Source: Excoecaria cochinchinensis (Eukaryota; Streptophyta; Magnoliopsida; Malpighiales; Euphorbiaceae). Taken from it: a DNA stretch of 64,000 nt. The notes under the pieces are model-generated. The model was not told where the DNA came from. It saw only the letters and a list, made by a program, of their open reading frames with translations, and did not search any database. Position numbers and translations under genes: made by a program. This document shows positions 12,043 to 24,111 of this stretch, piece by piece (position 1 is the stretch's first letter; every line of letters begins with the position of its first letter). The stretch is from positions 1,798,001 to 1,862,000 of the forward strand of contig CANTUQ010000017.1 in assembly GCA_947683425.1 (NCBI GenBank). The letters are read 5' to 3'.

Positions 12043-12846
12043 GTAATCCCCAATGCATATTGAGTCCTTCTTGGGTTCATAAAAGTGCTTTTTTATTACT
12101 AATTATTTCGGTACCTACGGGTACTAATGTGAAAATGTGTATCTTCAGATACAAATGCAAAATGCGATACTTACGAGTACAGATACAATACCCGTTATTC
12201 GCGTCTATGAATTGCAGGTAAGGTAAATAATGAATGAATAATCAATAATGAGCAATGTGAATATTATGCGATATGTGAATGTGAATGTGATGCATTATAA
12301 GATTGTCATGAGATATTGTGATATTTGAATATGACTTTCTAATGATGATATATGTACATTGAGATATGCTCAATGTTATGTTTATGAAGCATGTATAAGA
12401 TAAAGTATGAATATAGAACATATATCTATTGTTATACAATAATTATTGTGATTATATGAATATATATATTGTATGTTGTTTTCCCACTAAGCGTTATCGC
12501 TTAGCACGGGTTTTAATCCGTGTAGGTTCTGAAGCGAAGTACAAGTGAAGGACGGTCCCGCATTATCTCTTGTCAACACTGCTTAGTGTAGGTTTTGGTA
12601 TTTTATATTATGTAAATAAAATGTTTAGTTTTGGCATGAAACTGAATATGATATGTAATACAAGTTGATTGTATACATATAAGTATGAGTTTTAATAGTG
12701 TATTCCACTATATATGAATGAAATTTGTTAGTTCAGGATTTTGTATAAAAGACTGTTGTATGCGTATGTGTATGTGATGGGTGTCATAGCGACCTTCTTC
12801 GACTATCGTAGCGAAGCTATAAGCACGATCGGGGATGGGCATTATA
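12043..12846 (+). mobile_element. Chromovirus element 1, 5' LTR, second part
   Basis: Resumes after the solo LTR. It carries the right half of the shared fold (TTGCAGG at 12212) and the twin-hairpin module (12483-12528), and ends at a decayed LTR terminus GGGCATTATA. Confidence 0.75.
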
Positions 12847-12851
12847 GGTTG

Positions 12852-12863
12852 TGGTATCAAAGC
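12852..12863 (+). other. Primer-binding site, initiator-Met tRNA, element 1
   Basis: TGGTATCAAAGC, one change from the usual TGGTATCAGAGC, just after the LTR end. Confidence 0.75.
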
Positions 12864-12954
12864 AAAGGTTCGGTCATTTCTAGACATAGTGTAGAATAGA
12901 ATGCATATAGTTGTGTTGACCTAATGCGAACATCCTTGTGTATGTATCAAATCG

Positions 12955-14060
12955 ATGGATCCTTCTCACGATGCATGAGAAGATACTGTGAAAAGCATAA
13001 ACCCAAGAGAACCGAAAGTGTCAGTGTCTGGTCCATATGTACCAGTGGGTGTGGGGTGAGATATTCCAATGGTACCAATGGAAGCTTTGCTTAAGATGTC
13101 GCAAGACATGGTGAGGGTGCTAGATCGTATGACATCACCAAAAGCTCCAGTGGAATTATTAAGGAAACATGGGGTAGATGAGTTCTATGGTACCAGTCTG
13201 GATGTGTCTTTCAAGGCAAAATATTGGATTGAGAAAGTTCAGAGGGTACTTGATGAGATTAGATGCCCTCTTGAGCAGAAAGTAGAGTGTGTAGTATCGC
13301 TTCTGCAAGGATCTGCCTATGACTGGTGGAAATTGGTCCTAAGGCATCCATTGCTTCCGAATCCAACCAGTTGGGAGTTCTTTATTCAAGAATTTTGTAA
13401 TAAGTACATTACCAAGGCGTATCGGGAAGCATATTGGAAGCAATTTCTAAACTTGAGGCAGAGAGCCTTATCTATAGCAGAGTATGAGAAAGAGTTTTGC
13501 AGGCTCAGTACGTATGCACCTAAAGGCATGCTTATAGAAGAGTTTTATTTCCAATAGTTTGAGAAAGGTTTGAATGAGCTAATAAAGGCATTGCTGATCT
13601 CTATGACTACTTCTCAGACTGTGAACTACTATTAGATAGTTCAAGTAGCCGTGAGAGTTGAAAGGTCATAAAAGGTTCACAGGGAAAAAATGCAGAGGAG
13701 AATTCTGCTAGAGGTGGGGCACATTCGGGTAAGAGATCGAGAGAATCTCAAGTGGTACCTCTAGCTCAGTCAACTAGTAATCTAGCTACTAGAGGCAGAA
13801 GGTAAGGATCTTCTTATGCATCCAATACTGGTAGGGGTGTGTTTGGTAACAGAAGTGATGTGCCTGAATGTCCTCATTGTTGTAAGCGTCATACGGGTGA
13901 ATATTGGAGGTTTATCGGTGCATGTTTCCGATGTGGGAGCACTGAGCACTTTTTGGCTAACTGTCCAAAAGCCTATGATGTGATAAGGAATTAGTAGGAA
14001 GCCAGTAAAGATGGATCTAATTTGCCATTAGTGTCAGAATCAGTTGATCGGCCTTTAACA
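12955..14060 (+). pseudogene. gag: gag, chromovirus element 1, decayed
   Basis: Capsid/nucleocapsid polyprotein. ATG at 12955 is followed by TGA at 12976 and another stop near 13050; the core then reads open at 13069-13557 with the retrotransposon gag signature (AYDWWKLV, WEFFIQEFCNKYI). The chain breaks at TAG 13555 and again further on, with a frame change before the zinc knuckle (CFRCGSTEHFLANC, about 13923). Many stops are TAG or TGA where related copies here have CAG or CGA codons, a C-to-T decay pattern. Confidence 0.85.
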
Positions 14061-17000
14061 TCACAGCATGGGCTTATGCTATGAAAGCTCGTGAGGAGCA
14101 GGATGCACCAGAGGTTATAGCTGGTACATTTCTACTCTTTGATATAGAAATGTTTGCATTGATTGACCCTAGATCCACGCATTCATATGTATGTTCTAAG
14201 AAGTTATGTGATAAGATGTCCGTTGTTTATTATTTTGATTATGATATATGTGTGACTAGTCTGTTGGGGAATAACATTAATGTGAATAAAGTGTATAGAG
14301 ATTGCCCTTTAGTGGTTCAAGGTCAAGTATTTCCTATAGATTTGATTGAGTTTGATTTGATATTGGGCATGGATTGGTTAAGTAAGCACCGAGTTATTAT
14401 TAACTGTAGAAAGAAAATAGTTGTGTTTAGAAGTTCATAACAGTCTAAGGTGATTGTGAAGGGTGTGTATTCTAATCCATAAGTAGATGTAATTTTTGCT
14501 ATTCAAGCATATCGGTGTTTGAGGAAAGGATGTGAGGCTTTCCTAGCTCTTGTGCTAGATTTGAAGAGAGAACAAGTTAAAATACAGGATATACCAGTAT
14601 TGAAGCAATTTCCTAATGTGTTTCTAGTAGTGTTGGCTAGTATAGCATCTGTAAGAGAAGTGGAGTTCTCAATTGAGGTTATGCTGGGTACCGCACCTGT
14701 GTCTAAGACACCTTATTGGATGGTTCCTACTAAGTTGAAAGAATTAAAGACTCTATTGCAAGAGCTATTAGATAAGGATTTTATACGATTGAGTGTATCC
14801 CCTTGGGGAGCTTTAGTGTTGTTTGTCAAGAAACAGGATGGTACAATGAGAATGTGTATTGATTGTAGACAGCTTAATAAGGTAACAGTGAAGAATAGAT
14901 ATCCTTTACTGAGGATAGAGGATTTGTTTGACCAGCTAAAAGGAGCTGGTGTGTTCTCAAAGATTGATCTGAGATCAAGGTATTATCAGTTGCAAGTTAA
15001 GAAAGAGGATATTCCAAAGACTGCATTCAGGACTCGATATGGTTATTATGAATTCCTAATAATGCCATTTGGGTTGACAAATGCGCCTATAGCATTCATG
15101 GACTTAATGAATAAAGTGTTCAGGCCGTATTTGGATCAATTTGTTGTAGTGTTTATTGATGACATATTGGTGTATTCGAGGAATGAGAAGGAACATGAGC
15201 AGCATTTGAGCATTGTGCTTTAGACTCTGAGGGAACATCAGTTGTATGCTATGCTCAGTGAGTGTGAGTTCTGGCTTAAGGAAGTATCTTTTTTGGGTCA
15301 TGTTGTCTCTTCTGAGGGTATTAAATTTGATCCAGCTAAGATAGAAGCAGTTGTGAGTTGAAATTAGCCCAGAAATGTGCCTGAGATTAGAAATTTCTTG
15401 GGTTTAGCGGGTTATTATCGGTATTTTATGAAAGGGTTTTTAGTTATAGCTTCTCCACTTACCAAGTTGTTTCGTAAGGGAGTTAAGTTTGTGTGGTCAT
15501 ATAAGTGTCAAGCTAGTTTTAAACTATTGAAAAGGATGCTAGTTGAGGCACCAATCTTGACTCAACCCATTCCAGGTAAAGAGTGTGCTATGTACAGCGA
15601 TGCTTCTTGAATTGGATTGGGATATGTATTGATGCAAGATGGGAAAGTGATAGCTTATGTTTCGAGATAGTTGAAACCACATAGATTGGGTAGTGTTTGC
15701 TTTGAAGATTTGGCGCCATTATTTGTATGGTGAAAGGTGTAAGATTTTCACTGATCACAAGAGTCTTAAGTATCTGCTCATGCAGAAAGAGTTGAACTTG
15801 AGACAGAGGAGATGGCTTAAACTATTTAAGGATTATAACTGCATTGTGGATTACCATCCTGGTAAAGCTAATGTAGTGGCTGATGCATTGAGTAGAAAGT
15901 CAGTCTCAGCTTTGACATTGCAATATGTCAAATGGAGATTTCCATTTGATGGGCCTTTAGTGGCTTAGTTGAGAGCAAGACCTAGTTTGAGGAATGATAC
16001 AGTGGATGAGTAGAAAGTTGATCCTAAGTTGCAACAGATTCTACAGTCAGTCAGGAATGGTGATAAGACTGACTATTCAGTGAATGAGGAAGGTGTTCTA
16101 TATTACCGAGAGCGGTGGTGTGTAGCAAGTAATAAAGAATTGAGAAAGAAGCTTTTACATAAAGTGCATAATACAGTCTTTACTATGCATCCAGGTGGCA
16201 ATAAGATGTATTAGGATTTGAAACAGTTTTATTGGTTGCTTGGTATAAAGAGAGATGTGGTGGAGTATGTTTCTAAGTGCTTGACTTATCAGTATGTGAA
16301 AGCAGAACATCAAGTTCCATCGGGTTTGTTGAATCCTATTCCGATTCCATAGTGGAAATGGGAGAACATTACCATGGATTTTGTCACTGGTCTTCCAATG
16401 ACATCGAAACAACAAGATTCTGTGTGGGTAATAGTTGATCGATTTCTAAGTCAGCTCATTTAATACCAATTCAACTTGATTACTCTATGGATTAGTTGGC
16501 TGAACTGTATGTGAATGAGATTGTGTGACTTCATGGTATTCCTTTATCCATTGTTTTTTATCGAGCCCTGAGGTTTACTTCTAAGTTCTAGAAAGGTTTG
16601 CAATCTGTACTTAGTACAAGATTGCATTTCAGTACAGCTTTTCATCTGCAAACTGATGGAAAGTCAGAAAGGGTAATTCAAGTGTTAGAAGATTTGCTTC
16701 AAGCATGTGTTTTGGATTTTTCTAAGAGTTGGGATAAGTACATTCCATTGATGGAATTTGCGTACAATAACAGTTATCAGGTGAATATCGGCATGGTACC
16801 CTATAAAGTTCTTTATGGTAGAAAGTGTCGGACTCCTGCGTGTTGGACAGAGTTGAATGAGCATAAGATAATCGGTTATGATTTGGTAAGAGATACTGAA
16901 GAGAAAACAAAGATTATTCAACAACAGTTGAAAGCTGCAAGTGACAGACAAAAGTCCTATGCAGGTTTGAAGAGAAAGGATATTGAGTTTGAAGTGGGTG

Positions 17001-17437
17001 ACAAAGTCTTTCTGAAAGTATCTCCATGGAGAAAAGTGCTTCGATTTGGAAAGAAAAGGAAATTGAGTCCGAGGTTCATTGGACCGTATAAAGTGCTAGA
17101 AAGAGTTGGAATAGTGGCATATCGGTTACCATTACCTCTGGCTTTGGCTAAGCTTCACGATGTATTTCATGTGTCTATACTTCGAAGATATCATTCATAT
17201 GAGTCACATGTTTTGTGAATACAAGATGTGCAAGTGCAACCAGATTTCTCCTATGATGAGAAGCCTAAAGCAATATTGGGACAGGAAATGAAGCAACTTC
17301 GAAATAAGCAAGTTCCGTTGGTGAAAGTACTTTGGCAACATCATGGGATAGAGGAACCGACATGGGAATCAGAAGCAGCAATACGAGCTCAGCATCCTCA
17401 TTTGTTTGAAATAGGTATAAATTTCACGGACATCAAC
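14060..17437 (+). pseudogene. pol: pol, chromovirus element 1, decayed
   Basis: Order is protease (about 14150, DPRSTHS, the usual Gly replaced by Arg), reverse transcriptase (14519-15300, FIDDILVYS near 15152), RNase H (about 15590-15900, TDHKSLKYL, ADALSRK), integrase (16029-17000) and a chromodomain-like tail (17290-17410, VLWQHHGIEEPTWES). That order and tail fit the Tekay/Del chromoviruses. Over ten stops and at least two frame changes interrupt it. It ends just after the tail, without polypurine tract or 3' LTR, at a break near 17437. It is not functional. Confidence 0.9.
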
Positions 17438-17623
17438 TCCTACCGGATTAACACTACCCGTCATCTCACCCACATTCTCAATAGGATCAGACTCCATCTA
17501 ACTCTACACGAGATAGCATTTGCATTAGGCCATGACTCTAGACAGACTCACATGCATATACTCTATACTCTATCATCTTATAGACTAGAACCACCTAAAC
17601 CTATGCTCTGATACCAATAAAAT
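17438..17623 (-). pseudogene. gag: Minus-strand gag start and leader of a TR-GAG-related element
   Basis: Read on minus, a primer-binding site (GCTCTGATACCA on plus, 17605-17616) leads to an ATG and a peptide starting MESDPIENVGEMTGSVNP, close to the start of the gag genes at 40394 and 44469 (METDPSEEIGETTGSVNP). Only about 22 codons remain before the break at about 17437, where it meets the tail of element 1 pol. Confidence 0.75.
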
Positions 17624-17696
17624 TGTAACACCCCAATACCCCTTGCGAGGATATCGGAGCGCTACAAAGGCAAATACACATACATATAACTGAAGT
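17624..17696 (-). mobile_element. End of the LTR of the TR-GAG-related stub
   Basis: On plus this begins TGTAACACCCCAATACCCC, eight bases from the primer-binding site, as expected for a minus-strand 5' LTR end. It is cut at 17697 by another LTR terminus. Confidence 0.65.
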
Positions 17697-19200
17697 TGTA
17701 ACACCCTTATACCCGTAAATGATACGGATATCGGATGCCACAACACTGCACCAACAAACACTATAATGCACTCAATAGTTTTGTAGAAATTTTTATTTTC
17801 ACTAATAATAATCATAAACATACATATACAAATACTTAACAGTGCACTAACATACACATCAAATACTTATACCATAATTCATTTCTTCCTTCTACTGCAG
17901 TCGTATACATGCCATGCCAATCCTTCTATCCTTGCTGTCAAAAATCTTCTTTCTTGTCATCACTACATCTTCGGCGACATCAAAAATCTACTATAACCTA
18001 TGCGCAGTAACACTGTACGTGCTGAGCATTAAAAATACCTAGTGGTGGATACATATCCTAAATTTCCCATAATTAACTCTATATGCATGCACAGACAATC
18101 TTAATTCCGTAATCACACCTTTTAAACATTAATTAAACAATTACTTTAACCATTCATTATTCTTATACCCTTTGTCTACTTTTCTGACACTACACTTTAA
18201 CATTTTCAATTCTAATAATCCTGAAAATTTTAACGCTACGCTCGGTCTAGTAATTAACAATCAATTACATTAATAATCCTTATTATCACTTTGTCTATAT
18301 TTAAAATCTATACTGGGGTACATCATTGGTCATCTAATCACTTATTATAGCAGTTGTTAATGTACTCTTTGTTGTACCAATTTTAACATTTTTACTTTCT
18401 TTATGTCCCTAACGATTCCTTTACATTACCTTCAATTACTTTAACTTTCTTACACTTTACAATTGCACTAATATTTTTCACTTGTTCAAATCTTATATAG
18501 TTTACTTAATTTCCATTAATTGTACTTCAAAATATATTCTTGAATTATTAACACTAGAATACAAGCTACTGATTTATCTAGACACTAATTATTCCTATCA
18601 TTACTCTTTTACATTTCTTGATCAAAACTATTACCATTATTATTGACAATAATATCGATCCTATTATTCGCACTAATAATTCTTTACACGTTCACAATGA
18701 TATCAATTTTAAATTATGACCTTGACAATTACACTACTATGCATTTTTTTTTCTATAATCTTTACACTTATTATTCCTTATTATAATTATTTAAATATTT
18801 TTATTATATTTTATTTGACATACTATACAATTAGTCTCATTAGCCCCTTTTAATTTCACTCAATATTCTTACACTACAGTTTAAATTCACTAAAGTCCTA
18901 TAAATTCTTCATATTTATTATTTTACTCTTCTATGTCACTTTTATTATTATTATCATTATTATTTTTATTAATTAATTTTATTGATTTCTAATTTCATTT
19001 CTTAACTTACAATAATTTATCCAAATTCAATGATCTAAAAATTTCACCTAATAGTCCGTTCCTTGTTAATGCCTCTAGTATACATCTGGTAGAAATCTAT
19101 GAACCGGATATGCGGGACATAGATCCCATAGATCCACTACACTATAGAATGATTCCGAGGGAACCATTCAACACTGGCACTGCACTACACTGAACACTGT
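17697..19200 (-). mobile_element. Degenerate minus-strand chromoviral LTR
   Basis: Begins on plus with TGTAACACCCTTATACCCG. On minus it contains a phrase matching the CACTAGGCAT...CTCAGCACGTA module of the LTR at 49271 (here about 18010-18055). The far end is not recognisable: it fades into a pyrimidine-rich block near 19220-19380 that probably belongs to the next LTR. No gene is visible. Confidence 0.5.
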
Positions 19201-20309
19201 GAACACTAAACACTGCACTGGGATAGACCCTCTCTTCTTCTTCTCTTTGCTCATCCTCTTTCCTCCATCAGCTGTAATTCTTGGTGGGTGTTGGCAATTC
19301 AAGGGTTATTCAAGTAACTATTTAGCTCTCTTCTTCTTCTTCTTCTTCTCCTTTTTCTTCTTCTCCTCTTTGAGTGGTTGTGTATTTACTAGGTTGTGTG
19401 TTTCTATGAGTGTGTTATTTGCGTATTTTGTTCAGAGTTTCCTGCTAGAGATCCAAAAAGGAAGGAGAAGGTTGGAGGTAGTGCAACCAATTGAGTTTGA
19501 AGGAGCTTAAGAAATAAAGTTTGTGAATTGTGTGGATTTTGAATGTTTTTGATTTTGAATTTTGTTTTGATTTTTGAAAATTATGGAATTAAACATGTTT
19601 ATATATGTCTGATTGATATGGTTTTTGTCAATCTTGAGTAGAAATTGGGATTGAGGTTGTTTATAGGGTGTAGGATTGGAATTGTGTGGAATTTAGGAAA
19701 AATTTTGGGTTTTTGAATGTTGTTGTTCAATTTGTTCTTTTCATCTTTTTTAATCACTTCTTTAAGTGTGAAACTTAGATAATTTTAGTGCTTGGATTGA
19801 AGTTATTTGGGTTGATGGTATATTTTCGGAGGGTTTTGGCTTGAGGAGGAGAGTGCAGATCAGCAGCAAGGGCGAGAAACTCGACTCTCTCGCGAGCGCT
19901 ATAAAACTCGATTATTCAAACTCCTGCCAAAGCACCCTCTGTCGCGAATGTGACCTCGGTCGCGATCACGGCAGAGAGATTGGTAGCTGAGCTTTTGTCG
20001 GGCAGCCCTATGTTGCAAGTGAGCTTGTGTGTGCGAGTCCGACAGGAGCGTATCCGCCCTCTGTCGCAAGCATAACTATTATTGCGGCGCAACAGAGGCC
20101 TGCCAGCTCTACCTCGCGTGCACTTAGATTGTCATGAGCACGACATTGGGCGAGATATGCCTCTGTCGTGAGCGCGACCCTCCCCTATTCTTCAATGTTG
20201 TTTATTTTATGTCACTTTGCATGGTTTCTCACTTATAATTTAGTAATGTATCAATGTATGAATTATTATAGTATTTTTCATTGTTGACCAATGATTGAAT
20301 TAATATGTT

Positions 20310-20517
20310 AGCCTGCAAGAGTCATGTAGTGGATAGATAGGCATGCCTATAGAGTTCTGTTAGCTGTAGCCTATGCATTCTGGAGCCTGATCAGGTCCCC
20401 GTTTGGATCTTGTTTAAGATCCCTATGTGAAAATGTTTTGAAATGAAAAGAAATTGTTTTTGTACCTACGGGTACCTATGTGTTCACTCGTTATCCACCA
20501 CTATAAATTTGCAGGCT
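20310..20517 (+). promoter_or_regulatory. Shared multi-branched LTR fold, instance B
   Basis: Closing stem AGCCTGCAA/TTGCAGGCT (9 bp), second stem GTGGATA/TATCCAC, palindrome ATAGGCATGCCTAT, arm CCTGATCAGG, hairpins GGATCTTGTTTAAGATCC and GTACCTACGGGTAC. Arms are read by eye. The fold is inferred from pairing kept across families. Confidence 0.6.
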
Positions 20518-20716
20518 TACTTATGCATTTGCATAATGTGATATGAACTATTGTGATTCATTATATTGATACAATGTGATATGTTTGAATGAAGTTATTG
20601 GTTATGATGTATGCAACTTATAGAAGATTTATGATATTTTATTGATATGTATATACCATGTGTATGAGAATTGCATTTGACATCCACTGTTAGTGGACGT
20701 TTATTTCTTATTTTCC

Positions 20717-20761
20717 CCACTAAGCGCTATCGCTTAGCATGGGTGTTTCATCCGTGCAGGT
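20717..20761 (+). promoter_or_regulatory. Twin-hairpin LTR module
   Basis: First stem CTAAGCG/CGCTTAG with loop CTAT; second stem CATGG/CCGTG with a G-U type pair. The same two-hairpin arrangement recurs in the other chromoviral LTRs. Confidence 0.6.
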
Positions 20762-21186
20762 GTGGAAGCAGTCAGAGTTTTTGGGAGGACTGATCAGCAA
20801 CCATCAAGGCTAACACAATAGAGAGGGCTTTTTTAGCCTAGGATTCTGAATTTTGTATTCAGGTGTAAAGCCTTTTGTTTTGTATCAGATTTTGTAATAT
20901 TTTCAATTATGTATATTGTAGTTATGTAAAGAATCATATTGTACTTTAACTCTGCAATGAATATTTCGGTATATCAATGAATGAGATTTGAGCATTTCAG
21001 TTGGCAATCTTCTGAATGTGTTGTATTATAGAAAAGTTTTAGTTAACTCCATTTCTGTTATTATGTTTAAGCTGATGCCAATATTGTGCATGCTTTGTTC
21101 TATTTGTGTTACAACCCTTGTCTATCGAGGCACTCACTTCTCCTTGAGGTGTGACCTCCCTTACGTATAGGTAAGGGGTGTTACAA

Positions 21187-22290
21187 TGTTGGCAAATTTC
21201 TTTCAGCCGCATATGCAAGCTCAGCCATTATAGCCTCAGGTTCCTGAACACCCATTAGCTCCACCTAGAAGGAGGCAAATTTTGGAATAGATAAAAGGTT
21301 GGCAGCTGAAGATTTTTATGGATGGGACCCTCTAACTCCTGTTCAAGCTAATGAATGGTTGTTTAAAATCAAGAGAATATTTGAGACTACACAGAGTCCA
21401 CCTGAGGAGATGCTACAGGGAGCCATAGCTTTGTTACGAGGACCTACTTACACTTGGTGGAGTGCAGTCCGTAAGCAGACTCCTGTTGCTCAGATTACTT
21501 GGGAGTTTTTTTTATCATAGTTTGAAAAGAAATATATTGGTTCAGAATATAAAGCTTCGATGTAAGATGCCTTCTGGAGACTCAGACAGGGAAATAAGTC
21601 AGTGGCTAAATATGAATGAGAATTTGAGTGACTTAGTGCATATTTGGATGATGATTCCATGACAGAAGATAAGTTATGCCATAAATTTGAAAGAGGCTTG
21701 CATAACAACATCAAAGTGGTTGTGGGTACTCAGAGGCACCCAGATATGAGATCTATGCTCAAGGCAACCATTAAAGCCGAGACTATACAGGCAGATAAAG
21801 CTAATAGACAGCCCCGATTCAGACAGAAAAGGAAGTCGGGTCAATCTTCTGGTGCCACTACTCAAGGAAAGAAATTTAGAGGACCTCTTCATGTTTAGGG
21901 CCGTACATTTTCAGCACCTGCTCGTACTCAGCATAATCCAGCAGGTAGTAATGCCCCAGCTACATCAGTTGGCAGTACACTGAGGGGCAGAGGTCATGGT
22001 ACCCTTCAGTAGTGTGTACATTGTAACAAATTCCATCCTAGTGAATGTAGATTCACGAACAAAGCTTGTTTTAAATGTGGGTCCAATGATCATTAGATTA
22101 GAGAGTGTCCAGAAGCACAACCATCTACAGTTGTGTCACCAGCTCCTAGATCAAGATTTGTCCCACCCAGAGGTCATGGTGGGGGAGCAGTTTCACATCA
22201 TGTTTCTTCAGGCCCATTAGTCCCACCTCCTTAGGGACAAGGTCGTGTTGCAGGATGCACATATATTGTTAGAGTCAGAGATTAGGAGAA
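21187..22290 (+). pseudogene. gag: gag, chromovirus element 3, decayed
   Basis: Starts at a frame beginning MLANFFQPHMQAQPL, directly against the LTR end at 21186. The capsid core reads at 21299-21900 (TYTWWSAV, WEFF) with TAG near 21518 and TGA codons at about 21612-21632 where Arg is expected. Two zinc knuckles follow, CVHCNKFHPSEC and CFKCGSNDH (about 22015-22120), the second interrupted by TAG. Frame changes separate the parts. There is no 5' LTR or primer-binding site of its own. Confidence 0.8.
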
Positions 22291-24111
22291 TGCACCAGAT
22301 GTGATAGTTGGTAAATTCTCTTTGTTCTCTCATTTTATATATGCTTTGATTGATCCTGGTTCTACACATTCTTATATTAGCACTGATATTGCACAGGGTA
22401 AAAGGTTGCATGATTCACAGTTAGACCATGATATCTTAGTAAGAAATCGAATGGGGCATAGTGTTGTGGTGAACATGGTATATAAAGATTGCCCCATTAG
22501 TGCCCAGGGTTATGTGTTCTTAGCCAATCTGATAGAACTCCCATTTTGAGAGTTTGATGTTTTTTTGGGTATGGACTGGTTATCCAATTACCAGGCTATA
22601 GTTGACTGTAAAAGAAAGAGATTGACCCTTAAGACACCGGATAGTCAGGAGATAATAATTGTTGGTGAAAGAAAGGCTTTCCTTTCTAATGTGATTTCTG
22701 CTACCGCTGCAAAGAAGCTTATAAGCAAGGGATGTGTTGCTTACTTGTGTTATGCAATAGAAGCTAAAAAGGAAGATCCTAAAGTAATAAATGTTCCCAC
22801 TGTATGTGAATTTCAAAATTTTTCCTCGAAGAACTGCCAGACTTGCCACCTGATAGGGAGATAGAGTTTGCTATTGACTTAGTGCGGGGGTACAACACTT
22901 ATCTCTATCACTCTATATAGAATGGACCTACAGAACTCAGAGAATTGAAGGTTCAGCTACAGGAATTGCTTGTAAAGGGTTTCATTAGATCGAGTGTTTC
23001 ACCTTGGGGAGCACCAGTCTTCTTTGTGAAAAAAAAAGATGGATCACTTTGGTTATATATTGATTACAGACAGTTGAATAAAGTGACCATCAAGAACAAG
23101 TATCCTCTCCCATGGATTAATGATTTATTCGATCAACTGAAAGGTGCCAATGTGTTTTCAAAAATTGATCTAAGATCTATTTATCATCAATTAAAGATTA
23201 AAGAAATATGGTCATTATGAATTTCTAGTCATGCCATTTGGACTTACGAATGCTCCAGCAGCTTTCATGGACTTGATAAATAGTCGATTTGTTTTAATCT
23301 TTATTGATGACATTCTGGTGTATTCGAAGACTCTGGAAGAACACGATGAACACTTGCGGATCGTTCTGCAGACTCTGAGGGATAAACAGTTGTATGCTAA
23401 GTTTAGTACCTGAATGAAGTATCATTTCTAGGTCATGTGGTATCAGCAGAAGGTATTAAAGTCAATTCTAAAAAGATTAAAGTAATATTGTAATGGAAAA
23501 CACCCAAGAATGTTATAGAAATCATAAGTTTCCTTAGATTGGCTAGTTACTACACAAAGTTTGTAAAAGGCTTTTCCACCATTACAGCTCTATTAACTCG
23601 ACTGTTAAAGAAGGAAGTCATGTTTGAATGGATAGATAAATGTCAAGAGAGCTTTGAGAAACTTAAGCGTATGTTAACGAAAGCTCCAGTGTTAACTCAA
23701 CCTGAATCAAGTAAAGACTTTGTGATCTACAGTGATGCTTCCAGAAATGGTTTAGGCTGTGTACTGATGCAAGAAGGCAAAGTGATTGCTTATTCCTCTC
23801 GATAGCTTAAGACTCATGAGAAGAATTACCCTACTCATGATCTTGAGTTGGCAGCCATTGTATTTGCATTGAAAATCTCGAGACATTATTTGTATGGTGA
23901 AAAGTGTTACATCTACACCGATCATAAAAGTCTGAAATATTCACTTACACATAAGGAACTGAATCTAAAACAAAGAAAATGGCTCGAATTGATCAAAGAT
24001 TATGATTGTTTCATTAATTATCATCCGGGAAAAGCTAATGTTGTAGCTGATGCACTAAGTAGAAAGTTCATGGCATCTTTGCAGGCTATGAATGTTAAAT
24101 TAGGTATGGCA
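22290..24111 (+). pseudogene. pol: pol of element 3, part 1 (protease, RT, RNase H)
   Basis: Protease reads ALIDPGSTHSYIS (about 22333-22380), motif intact. Reverse transcriptase spans about 22945-23410 with IDDILVYS near 23305. It has a frame break before MPFGLTNAP (23231) and a small deletion just before the catalytic motif, where the link from AFMDL to the motif is about ten residues short. RNase H (DFVIYSDASRNGLG, TDHKSLKYS, ADALSRK) runs about 23720-24070. Stops include TAG at 23803. Pol is then split by the LTR at 24112 and resumes at 30561. Confidence 0.88.
24107..24111. repeat. Target-site duplication TGGCA
   Basis: TGGCA recurs at 30561-30565, bracketing the solo LTR inserted in element 3 pol. 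Confidence 0.85.

Larger units (their letters stand above)
19215..21186 (+). mobile_element. Plus-strand chromoviral LTR, 5' boundary unclear
   Basis: Ends GGGGTGTTACA at 21186. It contains a pyrimidine-rich leader-like block (19320-19380), a GC-rich palindrome island with TCGCGA words (19870-20180), the shared fold (20310-20517) and the twin hairpin (20717-20761). It abuts a gag fragment without primer-binding site, so either the element inserted into gag or the join was made by deletion. Confidence 0.6.
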
